DNA of 64,000 nt from Streptomyces hokutonensis (GCF_000376565.1 NZ_BARG01000025.1:1-64000), one strand, 5' to 3'; counted from the stretch's first letter, positions 29,040-37,943 are shown. Numbers and translations are program-made. The notes: generated from the sequence alone by a model not told the origin.

Positions 29040-29226
29040 GGACTGCCTCCATGTACAGGAGGGAACAGTGCTTTCCCATGGTCACGGAGTGAGCGGGAGT
29101 CAATACACGGCGCTCAAGAGGCAGCCCGGTCGAAAGGCGTACCCTGGCTCACTCGCGGGCCGGACGGTTGTCGAACTCCGCGTCCTGGCTCCGTAGTTCA
29201 CACACGGCGGGCCGGTCCCGCCCTCG

Positions 29227-30360
29227 TCAGGCCTCCTCCTGCCGTGCGAAGTCGGGGAGTTCGGTGGACAGGAGGTGTTCGGCGCCGCCGTCGAGGAGCC
29301 GTTGCATCTCGGTGGAGCGGGGCAGCAGGGTCTTCTCGTAGGCGCGGAGGGCGTCGTCGACGCAGTGGTGGTTCGCGAGGGCCAGGGCCAGTTCGCAGGC
29401 GTCGAGCATGGCGAGGTTGACGCCGACGCCGAGCGGGGGCATGAGGTGGGCGGCGTCGCCGAGCAGGGTGACGGTGGGGTTGTGGTCCCAGGTGTGCGGG
29501 ACGGGCAGGGCGTGGATGGGGCGGTCGACGTAGCGGCCGTCGTTGTCGCCGATCAGCCGACGCAGCGCCGGTGACCAGTCGCGGAACCGTTCGAGCAGCA
29601 GTGCCCGGATGCCGTCGGTGTCCTGGACGGTCAGGCCGCTCGCGGTGATCCAGTCGGCGGGGACGCGCTGGATGACGTAGACGCGGATGTGGTCGCCACT
29701 GCTGCGCTGGGCGAACAGCGCGCGGTCGCCGTCGGCCGCGGTGGCGCTGCCCTGGCCGACGAGCTGGGCGATATAGGGGTGCCGGTTCTCGACGTCGTGG
29801 AACCAGGCTTCGAGGAAGCTGACGCCGGTGTACCGGGGGACGGCGGGGGAGAGCGCACGGCGGACCCGGGACCAGGCGCCGTCCGCGCCGATGACGAGGT
29901 CGGCCTCGACCGTGGTGCCGTCGGCGAAGTGGAGCTGCCGGGGGCCCTCTTCGGGACCGGCGACGGCTTCGAGGGTGCGGCCCCAGCGGACCGTGCCCGG
30001 CCGAAGGGAGTTCAGGAGGAGGTCGCGCAGCTGGCCGCGGTCGATCTCCGGCTTGAAGCGGTCGCCTTCCCCGGCGGTGTGGTGGAAGAGGAGCGTGCCC
30101 TGCGGGTCCAGTTGGCGCATCTCCTGCCCTTCGGGGCGGGACAGCCGGAAGAACTCCTCCAGCAGTCCGGCTTCGCGCAGGGCGATCTGGCCGTTGTCCT
30201 CGTGCAGGTCGAGGGTGCCGCCCTGATCGCGGGCGTCGGGACCTGAGGCGTGGTCGTGGACGGTGACGTCGATGCCGTGCAGCTGGAGAATCCGGGCGCA
30301 GGTCAGGCCGCCGGGTCCGGCGCCGATGACGGCGATGCGAGGGGTGGGTGAGGTGTTCAT
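29227..30360 (-). CDS. TetX-like FAD-dependent monooxygenase
   Basis: A 377-residue class A flavin monooxygenase. The FAD motif is IAVIGAGPGGLTCARILQ; GGTLDLHEDNGQIALREAGL, RGQLRDLLLNSL and GDAAHLMPPLGVGVNLAMLD align by eye with the tetracycline-inactivating enzyme Tet(X), including spacing. The Tet(X) GDAAHLMPP block is identical in form, while the following AGQGVN becomes LGVGVN. It lies 44 bases downstream of a 14-helix MFS pump in the same operon, which supports a role in drug inactivation. Substrate is not proven; aromatic polyketides in general are possible. A much longer open frame upstream is a shadow of the pump gene. Confidence 0.85.
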   Translation of the reverse strand: MNTSPTPRIAVIGAGPGGLTCARILQLHGIDVTVHDHASGPDARDQGGTLDLHEDNGQIALREAGLLEEFFRLSRPEGQEMRQLDPQGTLLFHHTAGEGDRFKPEIDRGQLRDLLLNSLRPGTVRWGRTLEAVAGPEEGPRQLHFADGTTVEADLVIGADGAWSRVRRALSPAVPRYTGVSFLEAWFHDVENRHPYIAQLVGQGSATAADGDRALFAQRSSGDHIRVYVIQRVPADWITASGLTVQDTDGIRALLLERFRDWSPALRRLIGDNDGRYVDRPIHALPVPHTWDHNPTVTLLGDAAHLMPPLGVGVNLAMLDACELALALANHHCVDDALRAYEKTLLPRSTEMQRLLDGGAEHLLSTELPDFARQEEA

Positions 30361-30404
30361 GGTGGTGTTCCGTTCATGTCGTGGGAGGCCGCGGTGAGGG
30401 TCGG

Positions 30405-31946
30405 TCAGCCGGCCGCAGCGGCGGGGGCGGTCTTGATGCCGTCGGTGTCCTTCGCGGGTCCGCCGGCCTTCTTCAGCGGGACCTCGATGACGAGGAGCGC
30501 GGCGAGGAGGGCGAGGGCGGACAGGATCGCGCCGGTCAGGAAGATGTGGCCGGTGCCGTCGGTGACCGCGTGGAGGTAGGCGTCCCGGGCGCTCGCAGGG
30601 AGTTTCCGCAGGGCGTCGGCGTCGGTGCCGCTGCCGGGCAGGTGGGACTGGACGGCGCGGGTGAACATCGAGCCGAACACGGCGACGCCGAGGGAGCCGC
30701 CCAGGGTGCGGAAGAGGTTGACCGAGCTCATCGCGGCACCCATGTCCCGCATCGAGACGCTGTTCTGCGCGATGGTGCCGGCCATCTGCAGGGTGAAGCC
30801 CAGGCCGATGCCGATGAGCGCCATGTAGAAGCCGGTCAGCAGGCGTGACGTACCGGTGTCCATGGTGGCGAGCAGAGCCAGGCCGCCGGTGAGGAACGCG
30901 GCCCCGAGGACGGGGAAGACCTTGTACCTCCCGGTGGCGGACATGATCTTGCCCGCGAGGGTGGACACGATCACGACCGGGATCATCATCGGCAGCATCA
31001 GCAGACCGGAGTTGGTGGCCGAGGCGCCCTGCACGGTCTGCTGGAACAGCGGCAGATACAGACCCGCGCCGAACATGACCACACCGGCGACCAGGAGCAT
31101 GACCATCGCGAGCGGGTAGTTGCGGTGGCCGGTGAACACGGAGAGGGGCAGCAGCGGTTCGCTGACGCGCTTCTCCACCAGGACGAACACCGTCAGCCCC
31201 ACGACCGCGGCGGCACCGAGGCAGAGGATCTGCCAGGAGCCCCAGGCGTACGTGCTTCCCGCCCAGGTCGCGGCCAGCACGATCGCGGAGATGGCGAGGG
31301 TCAGCAGGGCGATGCCCGCCCAGTCGATCCGCGCCTCGATGCGCTGGGCGGGGGTGTGCAGCTTCAGCCACAGCCACACGAGGGCCACGACGCCGAGCGG
31401 CAGGTTGATGTAGAAGGCCCATCGCCAGTCGAAGTGGCCGGTGATGAACCCGCCGAGCAGCGGCCCTCCGATGGTGCCGATCGCCATGACGGAGGCGGTC
31501 ATGCCCTGGTACCTGCCCCGCTCACGAGGCGGCACGAGAGCGCCGATCAGCGCGAACGCGCCCGCACCGATCCCGCCGGCACCGACACCCTGCACGACAC
31601 GGAAGGCGATCAGCTCGCCCATGGACTGGGCGGCGCCGCACAGCGCGGACCCGGCGATGAACACGGCGATCGACGCGAGATACATGGGCTTGCGGCCGTA
31701 CAGGTCACCGAACTTGCCCCAGACCGGGGTGGTGACGGCCGTGACCAGCGTGTAGGCGGTCACGACCCAGGAGATGTGCTCCAGGCCGCCCAGGTCGGAC
31801 ACGATCGTGGGCATCGCCGTGCTGACGACCATGTTGTCGAGCATGGACAGCAGCATCGCGAGCATCACGCCGAGCAGGACCCAGCGCACGTTCTTCGGCA
31901 CGGCCTGCTCGGCGTCGGCGGACGCGAGCGACTCGGTCGTAGGCAT
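30405..31946 (-). CDS. DHA2-type MFS multidrug exporter
   Basis: A 513-residue transporter with 14 predicted helices of the EmrB/QacA class. Motif A is WGKFGDLYGRKPMYLAS; the DHA2 motif D1 region LLSMLDNMVVSTAMPTI and motif C region GGPLLGGFITGHFDWRWAFY are clear. AAGGAG lies 9 bases ahead of ATG 31946. The downstream gene encodes a TetX-like enzyme and the divergent gene a TetR repressor, giving a complete export-plus-modification resistance module. Confidence 0.92.
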   Translation of the reverse strand: MPTTESLASADAEQAVPKNVRWVLLGVMLAMLLSMLDNMVVSTAMPTIVSDLGGLEHISWVVTAYTLVTAVTTPVWGKFGDLYGRKPMYLASIAVFIAGSALCGAAQSMGELIAFRVVQGVGAGGIGAGAFALIGALVPPRERGRYQGMTASVMAIGTIGGPLLGGFITGHFDWRWAFYINLPLGVVALVWLWLKLHTPAQRIEARIDWAGIALLTLAISAIVLAATWAGSTYAWGSWQILCLGAAAVVGLTVFVLVEKRVSEPLLPLSVFTGHRNYPLAMVMLLVAGVVMFGAGLYLPLFQQTVQGASATNSGLLMLPMMIPVVIVSTLAGKIMSATGRYKVFPVLGAAFLTGGLALLATMDTGTSRLLTGFYMALIGIGLGFTLQMAGTIAQNSVSMRDMGAAMSSVNLFRTLGGSLGVAVFGSMFTRAVQSHLPGSGTDADALRKLPASARDAYLHAVTDGTGHIFLTGAILSALALLAALLVIEVPLKKAGGPAKDTDGIKTAPAAAAG

Positions 31947-32061
31947 GACTGATCACTCCTTTCGGAGGGAGAGGCGAAGAGGTAGGGGGCCGGCCGGGCA
32001 ATGCCTCGCGGCCGCGGCTCCAGAAAAGCACAGCTGCTCAATAAGTGCAACGACTCAACTT

Positions 32062-32091
32062 TTGAACTCGGTTCACCATGGGGGGTAGGAT
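32062..32091 (+). promoter_or_regulatory. Leaderless promoter of tetR with overlapping dyad
   Basis: TTGAAC (32062-32067) and TAGGAT (32086-32091) are 18 bases apart. The start point would fall at or next to ATG 32099, so the tetR mRNA is probably leaderless. A perfect dyad TGAAC-TCG-GTTCA at 32063-32075 covers the -35 and is the likely TetR operator, also placed to block the divergent pump operon. Confidence 0.6.
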
Positions 32092-32098
32092 GGTGGTC

Positions 32099-32704
32099 AT
32101 GACCGAGACCCGGAGCGAGCCCGTCCCGGTGGGACGCCGCGAACGCAAGAAGGCCGCCACCCGCCAGGCCATCGCCGACGCCGCCCTGCGGCTGTTCCTG
32201 GAACGCGGCTACGACGACGTCGGCATCCGCGAGATCGCGGACGCCGCGGACGTCTCCACCACCACCCTTTTCAAGCACTTCCCCGTCAAGGAAGCCCTGG
32301 TCTTCGACGAGGACGCCGACCAGGAGACCCGGCTGCTCGCCGCCGTACGCGAACGCCCCGACGGTCAGTCGATCCCCGCCGCCCTGCGCGAGCACGCACT
32401 GCACCACCGCAGGGCCGCGGCCGGTGATGACCCCCGTTTCACCGCCTTCTTCGACCTGATCAACAACACCCCGGCCCTGCGCGACTACGCCCAGGCCATG
32501 TGGCTGCGGCACAGCGCCGCCCTGGCCCGGGCCATCGCCGAGGACAGCGGCCTTCCCTCCGACGACCCCGCATGCGCCGCCCTGGCCCACTTCGCCCTCG
32601 AAGCCCCCCGCGCCGCCCGCGGGCACGGCGACACCGAGGAAGCCGTCACCCGCGCCTTCGACCTGCTGGACAAGGGCTGGAGCGCGGTCGCCGCCGGCCG
32701 GTGA
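32099..32704 (+). CDS. TetR-family repressor of the MFS/TetX-like operon
   Basis: A 201-residue TetR protein. The HTH is GIREIADAADVSTTTLFKHFPVKEALVFDED, followed by a helical ligand domain. Upstream in-frame ATG codons at 32078 and 32090 are rejected because the promoter spacing places transcription start at ATG 32099. Divergent from the pump gene across 152 bases. Confidence 0.9.
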   Translation: MTETRSEPVPVGRRERKKAATRQAIADAALRLFLERGYDDVGIREIADAADVSTTTLFKHFPVKEALVFDEDADQETRLLAAVRERPDGQSIPAALREHALHHRRAAAGDDPRFTAFFDLINNTPALRDYAQAMWLRHSAALARAIAEDSGLPSDDPACAALAHFALEAPRAARGHGDTEEAVTRAFDLLDKGWSAVAAGR

Positions 32705-32897
32705 GCCGGGCGCCCTTTCCCGCACCGATCGGCCCTCTTCGGTAGGTCGGGAGCCGCTCGGACGCTCACCCGTCCGGCCCGGTCCTGCTGCACGGAGCGG
32801 GCCTTCGGCCGAGGCTGAGGTGGCTGACCGCGCGCCGGTGAAGCGCCCGCGCGTCCGCGTGAGCCGCCCGGGGCGCAGCATCGAAAGGACGGCGTTC

Positions 32898-34466
32898 ATG
32901 GCGAAGGCGTATCTGGTGGGAAGCGGTATCGCGTCGCTGTCGGCGGCGGCGTTCCTGATCCGTGAGGGCGGGTTCGCCGGGTCGGACATCGTGATCCTGG
33001 AGGAGCAGGACCGCAAGGGCGGCAGCCTGGACGCGGCCGGCTCGCCCGAGACCGGCTACACGATGCGCGGCGGCCGGATGTTCGAGGTCCACTTCGACTG
33101 CACCTACGACCTGTTGGGCTCGATCCCCTCCCTGGACGACCCGTCGAAGTCGGTGACCGAGGACACCTTCGCCTTCCACGAGGACTTCGCCTGGGACGAC
33201 CACGCCCGGCTCGTCGACGCGGCGGGCAAGGTCGTCGACTCGCACTCGATGGGCTTCTCCGAGCGCGACCGGCTGGAACTGGTCAAGTGCGTCGGCACCC
33301 CGGAGAAACTGCTCGACGGCAAACGCATCACCGACTGCTTCAGCGAGGGATTCTTCCGCACCAACTTCTGGTGGATGTGGTGCACCACGTTCGCCTTCGA
33401 ACCCTGGCACAGCGCCATCGAGTTCCGCCGCTATCTCAACCGCTTCGTGCACCTCTTCAAGACCTTCGACTCCATGTCGGGGATCTACCGGACCCGCTTC
33501 AACCAGTACGACTCCATCGTCCGCCCGCTCCTGAAGTGGCTCACCGGGCAGGGCGTGACCGTCCAACTCGGCACGCGGGTCACCGACTTGAGGCTCGCCG
33601 AGGGCGACGCTCTCACCGTCGAGGCGTTCACCTGGACGCGGGAGGGCCGCAGCGAGGAGACGGTTCTCGCTCCCGGCGATCTGGTGCTGGTCACCAACGG
33701 CTCGATGACCGCCGACTCGACACTCGGCTCGACCGACACGGCGCCCGTGCTCGACACCTCCGGCGCGGCCGGCGCCTGGCAGTTGTGGAAGACGCTCGCG
33801 GCGAAACGACCGGGCCGGCTGGGCGACCCGTCGGTCTTCAACTCCTCCATCACGGACTCGACTTGGGCGTCCTTCACGGTGACGACGAAGGACCCGACCT
33901 TCTTCGAGCTGATGGAGAAGTTCAGCGGCAGCGAGGCCGGCAAGGGCGGGCTGATCACCTTCAAGGACTCCAACTGGCTGCTGACCATCGTCCTCAACCA
34001 CCAGCCGCACTTCCGTGAGCAGCCCGAGGATACGTTCGTGTGGTGGGGCTACGGCCTCTTCCCGGACAGGGAGGGCGACTTCGTCCGCAAGCCGATGCGC
34101 GAGTGCACCGGCCGCGAGATCCTGGACGAGGTGCTGCGGCATCTGCGGTTCGAGGAAGGCCCGCAGATCCTCGACCACTCGATCGTGATCCCGGCGCTGA
34201 TGCCGTACATCACCAGCCAGTTCCTGGTCCGCAGCGCGGGAGACCGCCCGCAGGTCGTCCCGGAGGGCTCCACGAACCTGGCCTTCATCGGCCAGTACGC
34301 CGAGGTCCCCGACGACGTCGTCTTCACCGTCGAGTACTCGGTCCGCACCGCCTGGACCGCCGTGGCGGGACTGCTCGGCCTGGACCGGCAGCCGCCACCG
34401 GTCTACAAGGGCGGGCACGACCCGAAGGTCCTGGTCGAGGCGCTGGGGACCATGCACCGCCGGTGA
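32898..34466 (+). CDS. ohyA: Oleate hydratase (FAD-dependent fatty-acid double-bond hydratase)
   Basis: A 522-residue enzyme adding water to cis-9 unsaturated fatty acids to give 10-hydroxystearate. The FAD fold starts AYLVGSGIASLSAAAFLIREG; family blocks GGSLDAAGSPETGYTMRGGR, NFWWMWCTTFAFEPWHSAIE, RFNQYDSIVRPL, TFVWWGYGLFPDREGDFV and NLAFIGQYAEVPDDVVFTVEYS are all present. The classic GGREM motif reads GGRMF, so the usual Glu is Met, as I recall for the monomeric Rhodococcus-type (HFam3) enzymes. GAAAGGA lies ahead of ATG 32898. Single gene, closed by a hairpin; hydration detoxifies host or environmental unsaturated fatty acids. Confidence 0.93.
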   Translation: MAKAYLVGSGIASLSAAAFLIREGGFAGSDIVILEEQDRKGGSLDAAGSPETGYTMRGGRMFEVHFDCTYDLLGSIPSLDDPSKSVTEDTFAFHEDFAWDDHARLVDAAGKVVDSHSMGFSERDRLELVKCVGTPEKLLDGKRITDCFSEGFFRTNFWWMWCTTFAFEPWHSAIEFRRYLNRFVHLFKTFDSMSGIYRTRFNQYDSIVRPLLKWLTGQGVTVQLGTRVTDLRLAEGDALTVEAFTWTREGRSEETVLAPGDLVLVTNGSMTADSTLGSTDTAPVLDTSGAAGAWQLWKTLAAKRPGRLGDPSVFNSSITDSTWASFTVTTKDPTFFELMEKFSGSEAGKGGLITFKDSNWLLTIVLNHQPHFREQPEDTFVWWGYGLFPDREGDFVRKPMRECTGREILDEVLRHLRFEEGPQILDHSIVIPALMPYITSQFLVRSAGDRPQVVPEGSTNLAFIGQYAEVPDDVVFTVEYSVRTAWTAVAGLLGLDRQPPPVYKGGHDPKVLVEALGTMHRR

Positions 34467-34478
34467 GTTGACGGCTTG

Positions 34479-34523
34479 CACGGTTGCGCCGGTCCTGGTT
34501 GTCCCGGGGCCGGCGCAGCCGTG
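34479..34523 (+). terminator. Hairpin terminator after oleate hydratase
   Basis: CACGGTTGCGCCGG (34479-34492) pairs with CCGGCGCAGCCGTG (34510-34523), 14 bp with one G-T pair and a 17-base loop, starting 13 bases after the stop. Confidence 0.75.
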
Positions 34524-34959
34524 TGTGCCGCCGGGCGCGCGGTCGTCGATGTCTGCCCTCGCGTGATTTCCGCGTACGTCGAGTGCGGACCGGCCGGCTC
34601 CTGAACAACCCTGGGCCGGGTCGGCCCGCGAAAGACGAAGTGGAGTCCCGGCGTGGACAACCCCCGCTCCGGCGCGCTCAGTCCGGACGGGTGGTGCACG
34701 TTCGGCCACGCAAACACCGGGCTCCTGCACACCAAGCTCCGCGAATCTCCCGCACCGGACGGCCCCCGCGTGTCGCCCTTTGCACAGGCGGTCGTGAGCA
34801 CGACAGAATCGCCCTCGAGCGTGAGGACGGTGATCGCCGGCGCCCGCTCAAGGCCATCGCGGACCAGCGCAGGCGACCGCGGACGACCACGACGTCTTCG
34901 ACACTTCGACGTCGTAGCGGCCGCGCAGGAATTCACCGCCCCAGTACCGGAAGGACGAC
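34524..34959. other. Intergenic stretch before the ricin-lectin gene
   Basis: Several frames are open here. One begins at GTG 34653 after GTGGAG and has good GC3 for about 50 codons, but it runs on into the lectin gene in a different frame and shows no known motif. A weak TTGCAC/CAGAAT pair with 18-base spacing near 34.79-34.82 kb could be a promoter for the lectin gene. Nothing firm is seen. Confidence 0.4.
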
Positions 34960-36039
34960 ATGACGGCCTCCTCCGAGGATCCGACGGGGGAGGCCGCCAC
35001 GGCCGCCCGGACCGACCAGCCCGACACCGCGCCGCTGCCCCTGCCACGCCGGTCGAGGGGCCCCTCGGCGATCGCCGAGGCCGCCGCCGCGCTGGGACCC
35101 GCTCCCGCTCCCGCCTCCGACCCCGGGTCCGCGCCTCCGCCGCCCATGTCTGCGGCGGCGGCCGAGTTCGCGGCATCCACGGAGCGCGCGCCGGACGCCG
35201 GGACATTAGGGAGACGTACCGACCTCTTCGCAGGCGATCTGACCGACCGCCGCGCCGGCGCCACACCCGCCCCGAGCCGCTCCGTCCCCCGACCCGCACA
35301 GCGCCGCCGCCGGATGCTGTTCGCCGTCGCGGCAACCGCCGCCGTCCTGCTGACCGGCACCCTCTTCCTCATGGACGACGACGGCAAGGGACGTTCGGCG
35401 GCCGGCACCGGATCGGACACCGTCCGGGGCAGCGGACAGAACGAGGGCGTGACCGACTCGTCCGACTCCGCCTCGCCGTCGGGTGAATCCTCCGCACTTG
35501 AAGCCGACTCCACCCGGCAGCCGACCCCGAAGGCCGGTTCGTCGGCATCAGGGAAGAACACCGCTGATGCCACGGCCAGTTCGAAGGCCGGCACCAAGAA
35601 CGGCGTTGCGCCGTCCGGGAGTTCCTCGCCGGCCGCCGATTCCGCCGCCGCTGCCAAGGGTGTTCTGCTCCGGGGGCACGGCTCCGGCCGCTGCATCGAC
35701 GTGACCGGAGGCAAGCCGGTGGACCACACCCGCCTGCAGATCTGGGACTGCACGGGTGCCGCCCGGCAGAAGTGGCAGTTGGGGGCGGACGGAACGGTTC
35801 GCGCTCTGGGCAAGTGCATGGACGTCGACGGCGGTTCGCGGTCGGACGGCGCGTGGATCAAGCTCGTCACCTGCAACGGCACCGGGGCCCAGCGGTTCCG
35901 GCTCACCGCCGCGGACGATCTCGTCAACATCCAGGCCGACAAGTGCGTCGACGTCACGGACGCGGGGACCGCCAACGGCGCGGAACTGCAACTGTGGAGC
36001 TGTACCGGCGGGGACAACCAGAAGTGGAGCACGGGCTGA
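34960..36039 (+). CDS. Membrane-anchored ricin-type beta-trefoil lectin protein
   Basis: A 359-residue type II membrane protein. Residues 1-115 are cytoplasmic, Pro/Ala-rich and charged; a single helix (RRRRMLFAVAATAAVLLTGT) crosses at ~117-137 with Arg on the inside; an extracellular Ser/Thr/Ala linker runs to ~230; a ricin B-type trefoil (CBM13) fills the C terminus. The three QxW-type repeats read QKWQL, QRFRL and QKWSTG, each with a preceding CMDV/CIDV/CVDV strand. It should tether the cell to galactose- or xylose-type glycans or hold a wall glycan. GGAAGGA precedes ATG 34960. A zinc-ribbon protein gene follows by 42 bases. Confidence 0.88.
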   Translation: MTASSEDPTGEAATAARTDQPDTAPLPLPRRSRGPSAIAEAAAALGPAPAPASDPGSAPPPPMSAAAAEFAASTERAPDAGTLGRRTDLFAGDLTDRRAGATPAPSRSVPRPAQRRRRMLFAVAATAAVLLTGTLFLMDDDGKGRSAAGTGSDTVRGSGQNEGVTDSSDSASPSGESSALEADSTRQPTPKAGSSASGKNTADATASSKAGTKNGVAPSGSSSPAADSAAAAKGVLLRGHGSGRCIDVTGGKPVDHTRLQIWDCTGAARQKWQLGADGTVRALGKCMDVDGGSRSDGAWIKLVTCNGTGAQRFRLTAADDLVNIQADKCVDVTDAGTANGAELQLWSCTGGDNQKWSTG

Positions 36040-36081
36040 CGGCACATCCCCTGGGTGTGTTGTCCGGAGAGGTTGGCTGAC

Positions 36082-36603
36082 GTGGGCACGCGGGGGCGGG
36101 GCTACCGATACGTCGGTCCGGCCGAGTTGAAGGCCGCGGTGCGGCCTGGTGGCGGCGGGCGTCGGATCGGCTCGGCGAGTGATTTCGCCGGCTGGATCGT
36201 GGAGCAGTCCGTGGCGGAGCTGACCGAGCCGTTCACGTTCGTGGTCGGTATGGACGGCGCGCTGAGGCTGGCGCCCCGGCGCAGCGAGCACGTGGCCTGT
36301 GCCGGCGGGGACATGGTTCTGGGCGCCGGCGAGATCAGCTTCCTGTGCGAGGCGGGCCGGTGGACCGTGAGCGAGGTCAGCAACCAGTCCACCGGGTACT
36401 GCCCGGACGTCAACTCCTGGGCGGAGGTGGCCCGTTCACTGGATGCTGCGGAGCTCCGGAGGCCTTCCGGCTTCACCTACGAGGTCGTGTTCCGGCGGTG
36501 CCCCGACTGCCGGGAACACAACATCGTGCGTGAGGACGACTTCGTCTGCGTCTTCTGCGGCAGCGATCTGCCCGCCGCGTGGAACGTGGATCCCACGGCG
36601 TGA
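36082..36603 (+). CDS. Uncharacterised protein with C-terminal zinc ribbon
   Basis: A 173-residue cytoplasmic protein. The N terminus (RGYRYVGPAELKAAVRPGG) is followed by two beta-rich repeats around VVGMDGALRLAPRRSEHVAC and STGYCPDVNSWAEVARSLD. The C terminus carries CPDC...CVFC, a zinc ribbon of rubredoxin spacing (~138-160), ending DLPAAWN. I recall similar proteins of unknown function in other actinomycetes but can name no role. GTG 36082 is chosen because GGAGAGG lies 9 bases upstream. It probably shares a transcript with the lectin gene. Confidence 0.7.
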   Translation: MGTRGRGYRYVGPAELKAAVRPGGGGRRIGSASDFAGWIVEQSVAELTEPFTFVVGMDGALRLAPRRSEHVACAGGDMVLGAGEISFLCEAGRWTVSEVSNQSTGYCPDVNSWAEVARSLDAAELRRPSGFTYEVVFRRCPDCREHNIVREDDFVCVFCGSDLPAAWNVDPTA

Positions 36604-36634
36604 CGGCCGAGGATCACAGAAACCGATACACCGC

Positions 36635-36817
36635 CTAGGCGGACGCGGACGCCACGAAGAACGGAATCGCGACGAGGAAGCGGCCCGCCTCCGCACGACG
36701 ACGCTGTTCCGCGAGCCACTCGTCCGCCCGGTCACGGTCGACGGCGCCGCCTGCGCAGGCCGGTTCGGCGAGCCGCGCGAGGAGCGGGAGCATCGCGGGG
36801 GCGGTGAACACGCCCGG
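36635..36817 (-). pseudogene. C-terminal remnant of a SAM methyltransferase
   Basis: On the minus strand about 60 codons up to the TAG at 36635 encode a segment ending DEWLAEQRRRAEAGRFLVAI then PFFVASASA. This is the usual C-terminal end of Streptomyces UbiE-type methyltransferases that close with a helix and a final strand. No SAM-binding half is found upstream, where the histidine kinase gene ends. It looks like a truncated leftover. Confidence 0.45.
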
Positions 36818-36830
36818 CCGACCAGCCGCC

Positions 36831-37943
36831 TCAGGACGCGTCCCGCACCGGGAACTCCAGCCGCAGTTCGTAGCCGCCGTCGGCCGTGGGGCCCGCGCTG
36901 ACGCTGCCGCCGAGCAGTTCGGCACGCTGGCGCAGGCCGACCAGGCCGTGGTGGGAGCCGGGGAGGGGGAGCGCGGGGCGTTGCGGGGCGGAGTTGACGA
37001 CCACGACGTGTACGGTCCCGTCCTGCTGCCCGATCCGGATCGCGGCCCTGGAACCGGGAGCGTGCTTGCGAATGTTGGTCAGCGCTTCCTGGACGGTGCG
37101 GTAGACCGCGCGCTGCACCGCGGGCGGGAGTTCCTGCGGCAGTTCGGCCCGTAGTTCGGCCTCGATGCCGCTGCCGTCGACCAGTTGGGGCAGGTCGGCG
37201 AGCAAGGGCTGCGGCGTCAGTTCGGTGGGGCGGCTGCCGGCGGCGCGCAACACGCCGACCATGTGCCGCAGTTCGTCCAGCGTCCGCACGGCGAGCCGCC
37301 GGATGTCGGCCGCGGCCTCCTTCGTCTCCGGGTCCCGGTTGCCCACCTGGAGCGCCCCCGCCCGTACGGCGATCAGGCTGACCTGGTGGGAGACGACATC
37401 GTGCATCTCCCGGGCCAGTTGGGCGCGTTCCTTGGCCAGCACGTTCTGGGCGAGCAGCCGGCGTTCGTGCTCGCGCGCCTCGGTGATCTCGGTGAGGCGC
37501 AGTCCGAGTTCGCGCCGGGCCTGGACGAGCTGTCCGAGGAAGACGGGGGCCGTCGCCGTGGCCAGACTGTAGGTGATCGTGATGAGCGTCGAGGCGTCCG
37601 TCGGGTCGGCGAACTCCGGTACCGGCCACGACCACGCCGTGGTGTCGCCGACCGTGAACACCGCCGCGCAGCCGGCCAGCAGGACACGGCGGCGGGAGAG
37701 CGAGGCCAGGGTGTACAGCGCGGCGAGGGTGGCGAACACGGAGTCCGTGACGAAGGTGGCCGGCAGCGCCAACAGATAGGTCAGCAGCGGCAGTCGGTGA
37801 CGCAGCACGAGGGAGAAGGCGCCCAGCAGGGCGCAGGCCATGGCGATACGGTCGCCGGGGTCGACGTGGACCCAGACGTCCAGCAGGGCGGCGGCGAGCA
37901 GCGCGGCGTCGAGCCAGGGAGCGGGCGGGCGGCGGGGAGTCAT
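36831..37943 (-). CDS. NarL-type sensor histidine kinase (second system)
   Basis: A 370-residue HPK7-class kinase. About five hydrophobic helices lie at ~10-150, then a coiled linker (LGLRLTEITEAREHERRL) and the HisKA_3 helix AQLAREMHDVVSHQVSLIAV. The ATP domain reads ALTNIRKHAPGSRAAI and HGLVGLRQRAELLGG. It is translated after the response regulator gene with a 4-base overlap. Stimulus unknown. Confidence 0.92.
   Translation of the reverse strand: MTPRRPPAPWLDAALLAAALLDVWVHVDPGDRIAMACALLGAFSLVLRHRLPLLTYLLALPATFVTDSVFATLAALYTLASLSRRRVLLAGCAAVFTVGDTTAWSWPVPEFADPTDASTLITITYSLATATAPVFLGQLVQARRELGLRLTEITEAREHERRLLAQNVLAKERAQLAREMHDVVSHQVSLIAVRAGALQVGNRDPETKEAAADIRRLAVRTLDELRHMVGVLRAAGSRPTELTPQPLLADLPQLVDGSGIEAELRAELPQELPPAVQRAVYRTVQEALTNIRKHAPGSRAAIRIGQQDGTVHVVVVNSAPQRPALPLPGSHHGLVGLRQRAELLGGSVSAGPTADGGYELRLEFPVRDAS

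Noticed and set aside
29040..29226. Iron box (DmdR/IdeR type) before the methyltransferase-salicylate synthase operon
   Set aside because: No TTAGGTTAGGCTCACCTAA-like palindrome is visible; only a short GGGAA/TTCCC repeat near 29061-29077 and a TTGACT on the minus strand at 29098-29103.
30361..31422. Extension of the TetX-like frame upstream of 30360
   Set aside because: It overlaps the MFS pump in another frame on the same strand; the FAD motif begins within 10 residues of ATG 30360.
34653..35486. Open frame starting GTG 34653 after GTGGAG
   Set aside because: The first 50 codons look plausible, but the frame runs far into the lectin gene in another frame with no stop and no motif; kept only as a note in the intergenic entry.
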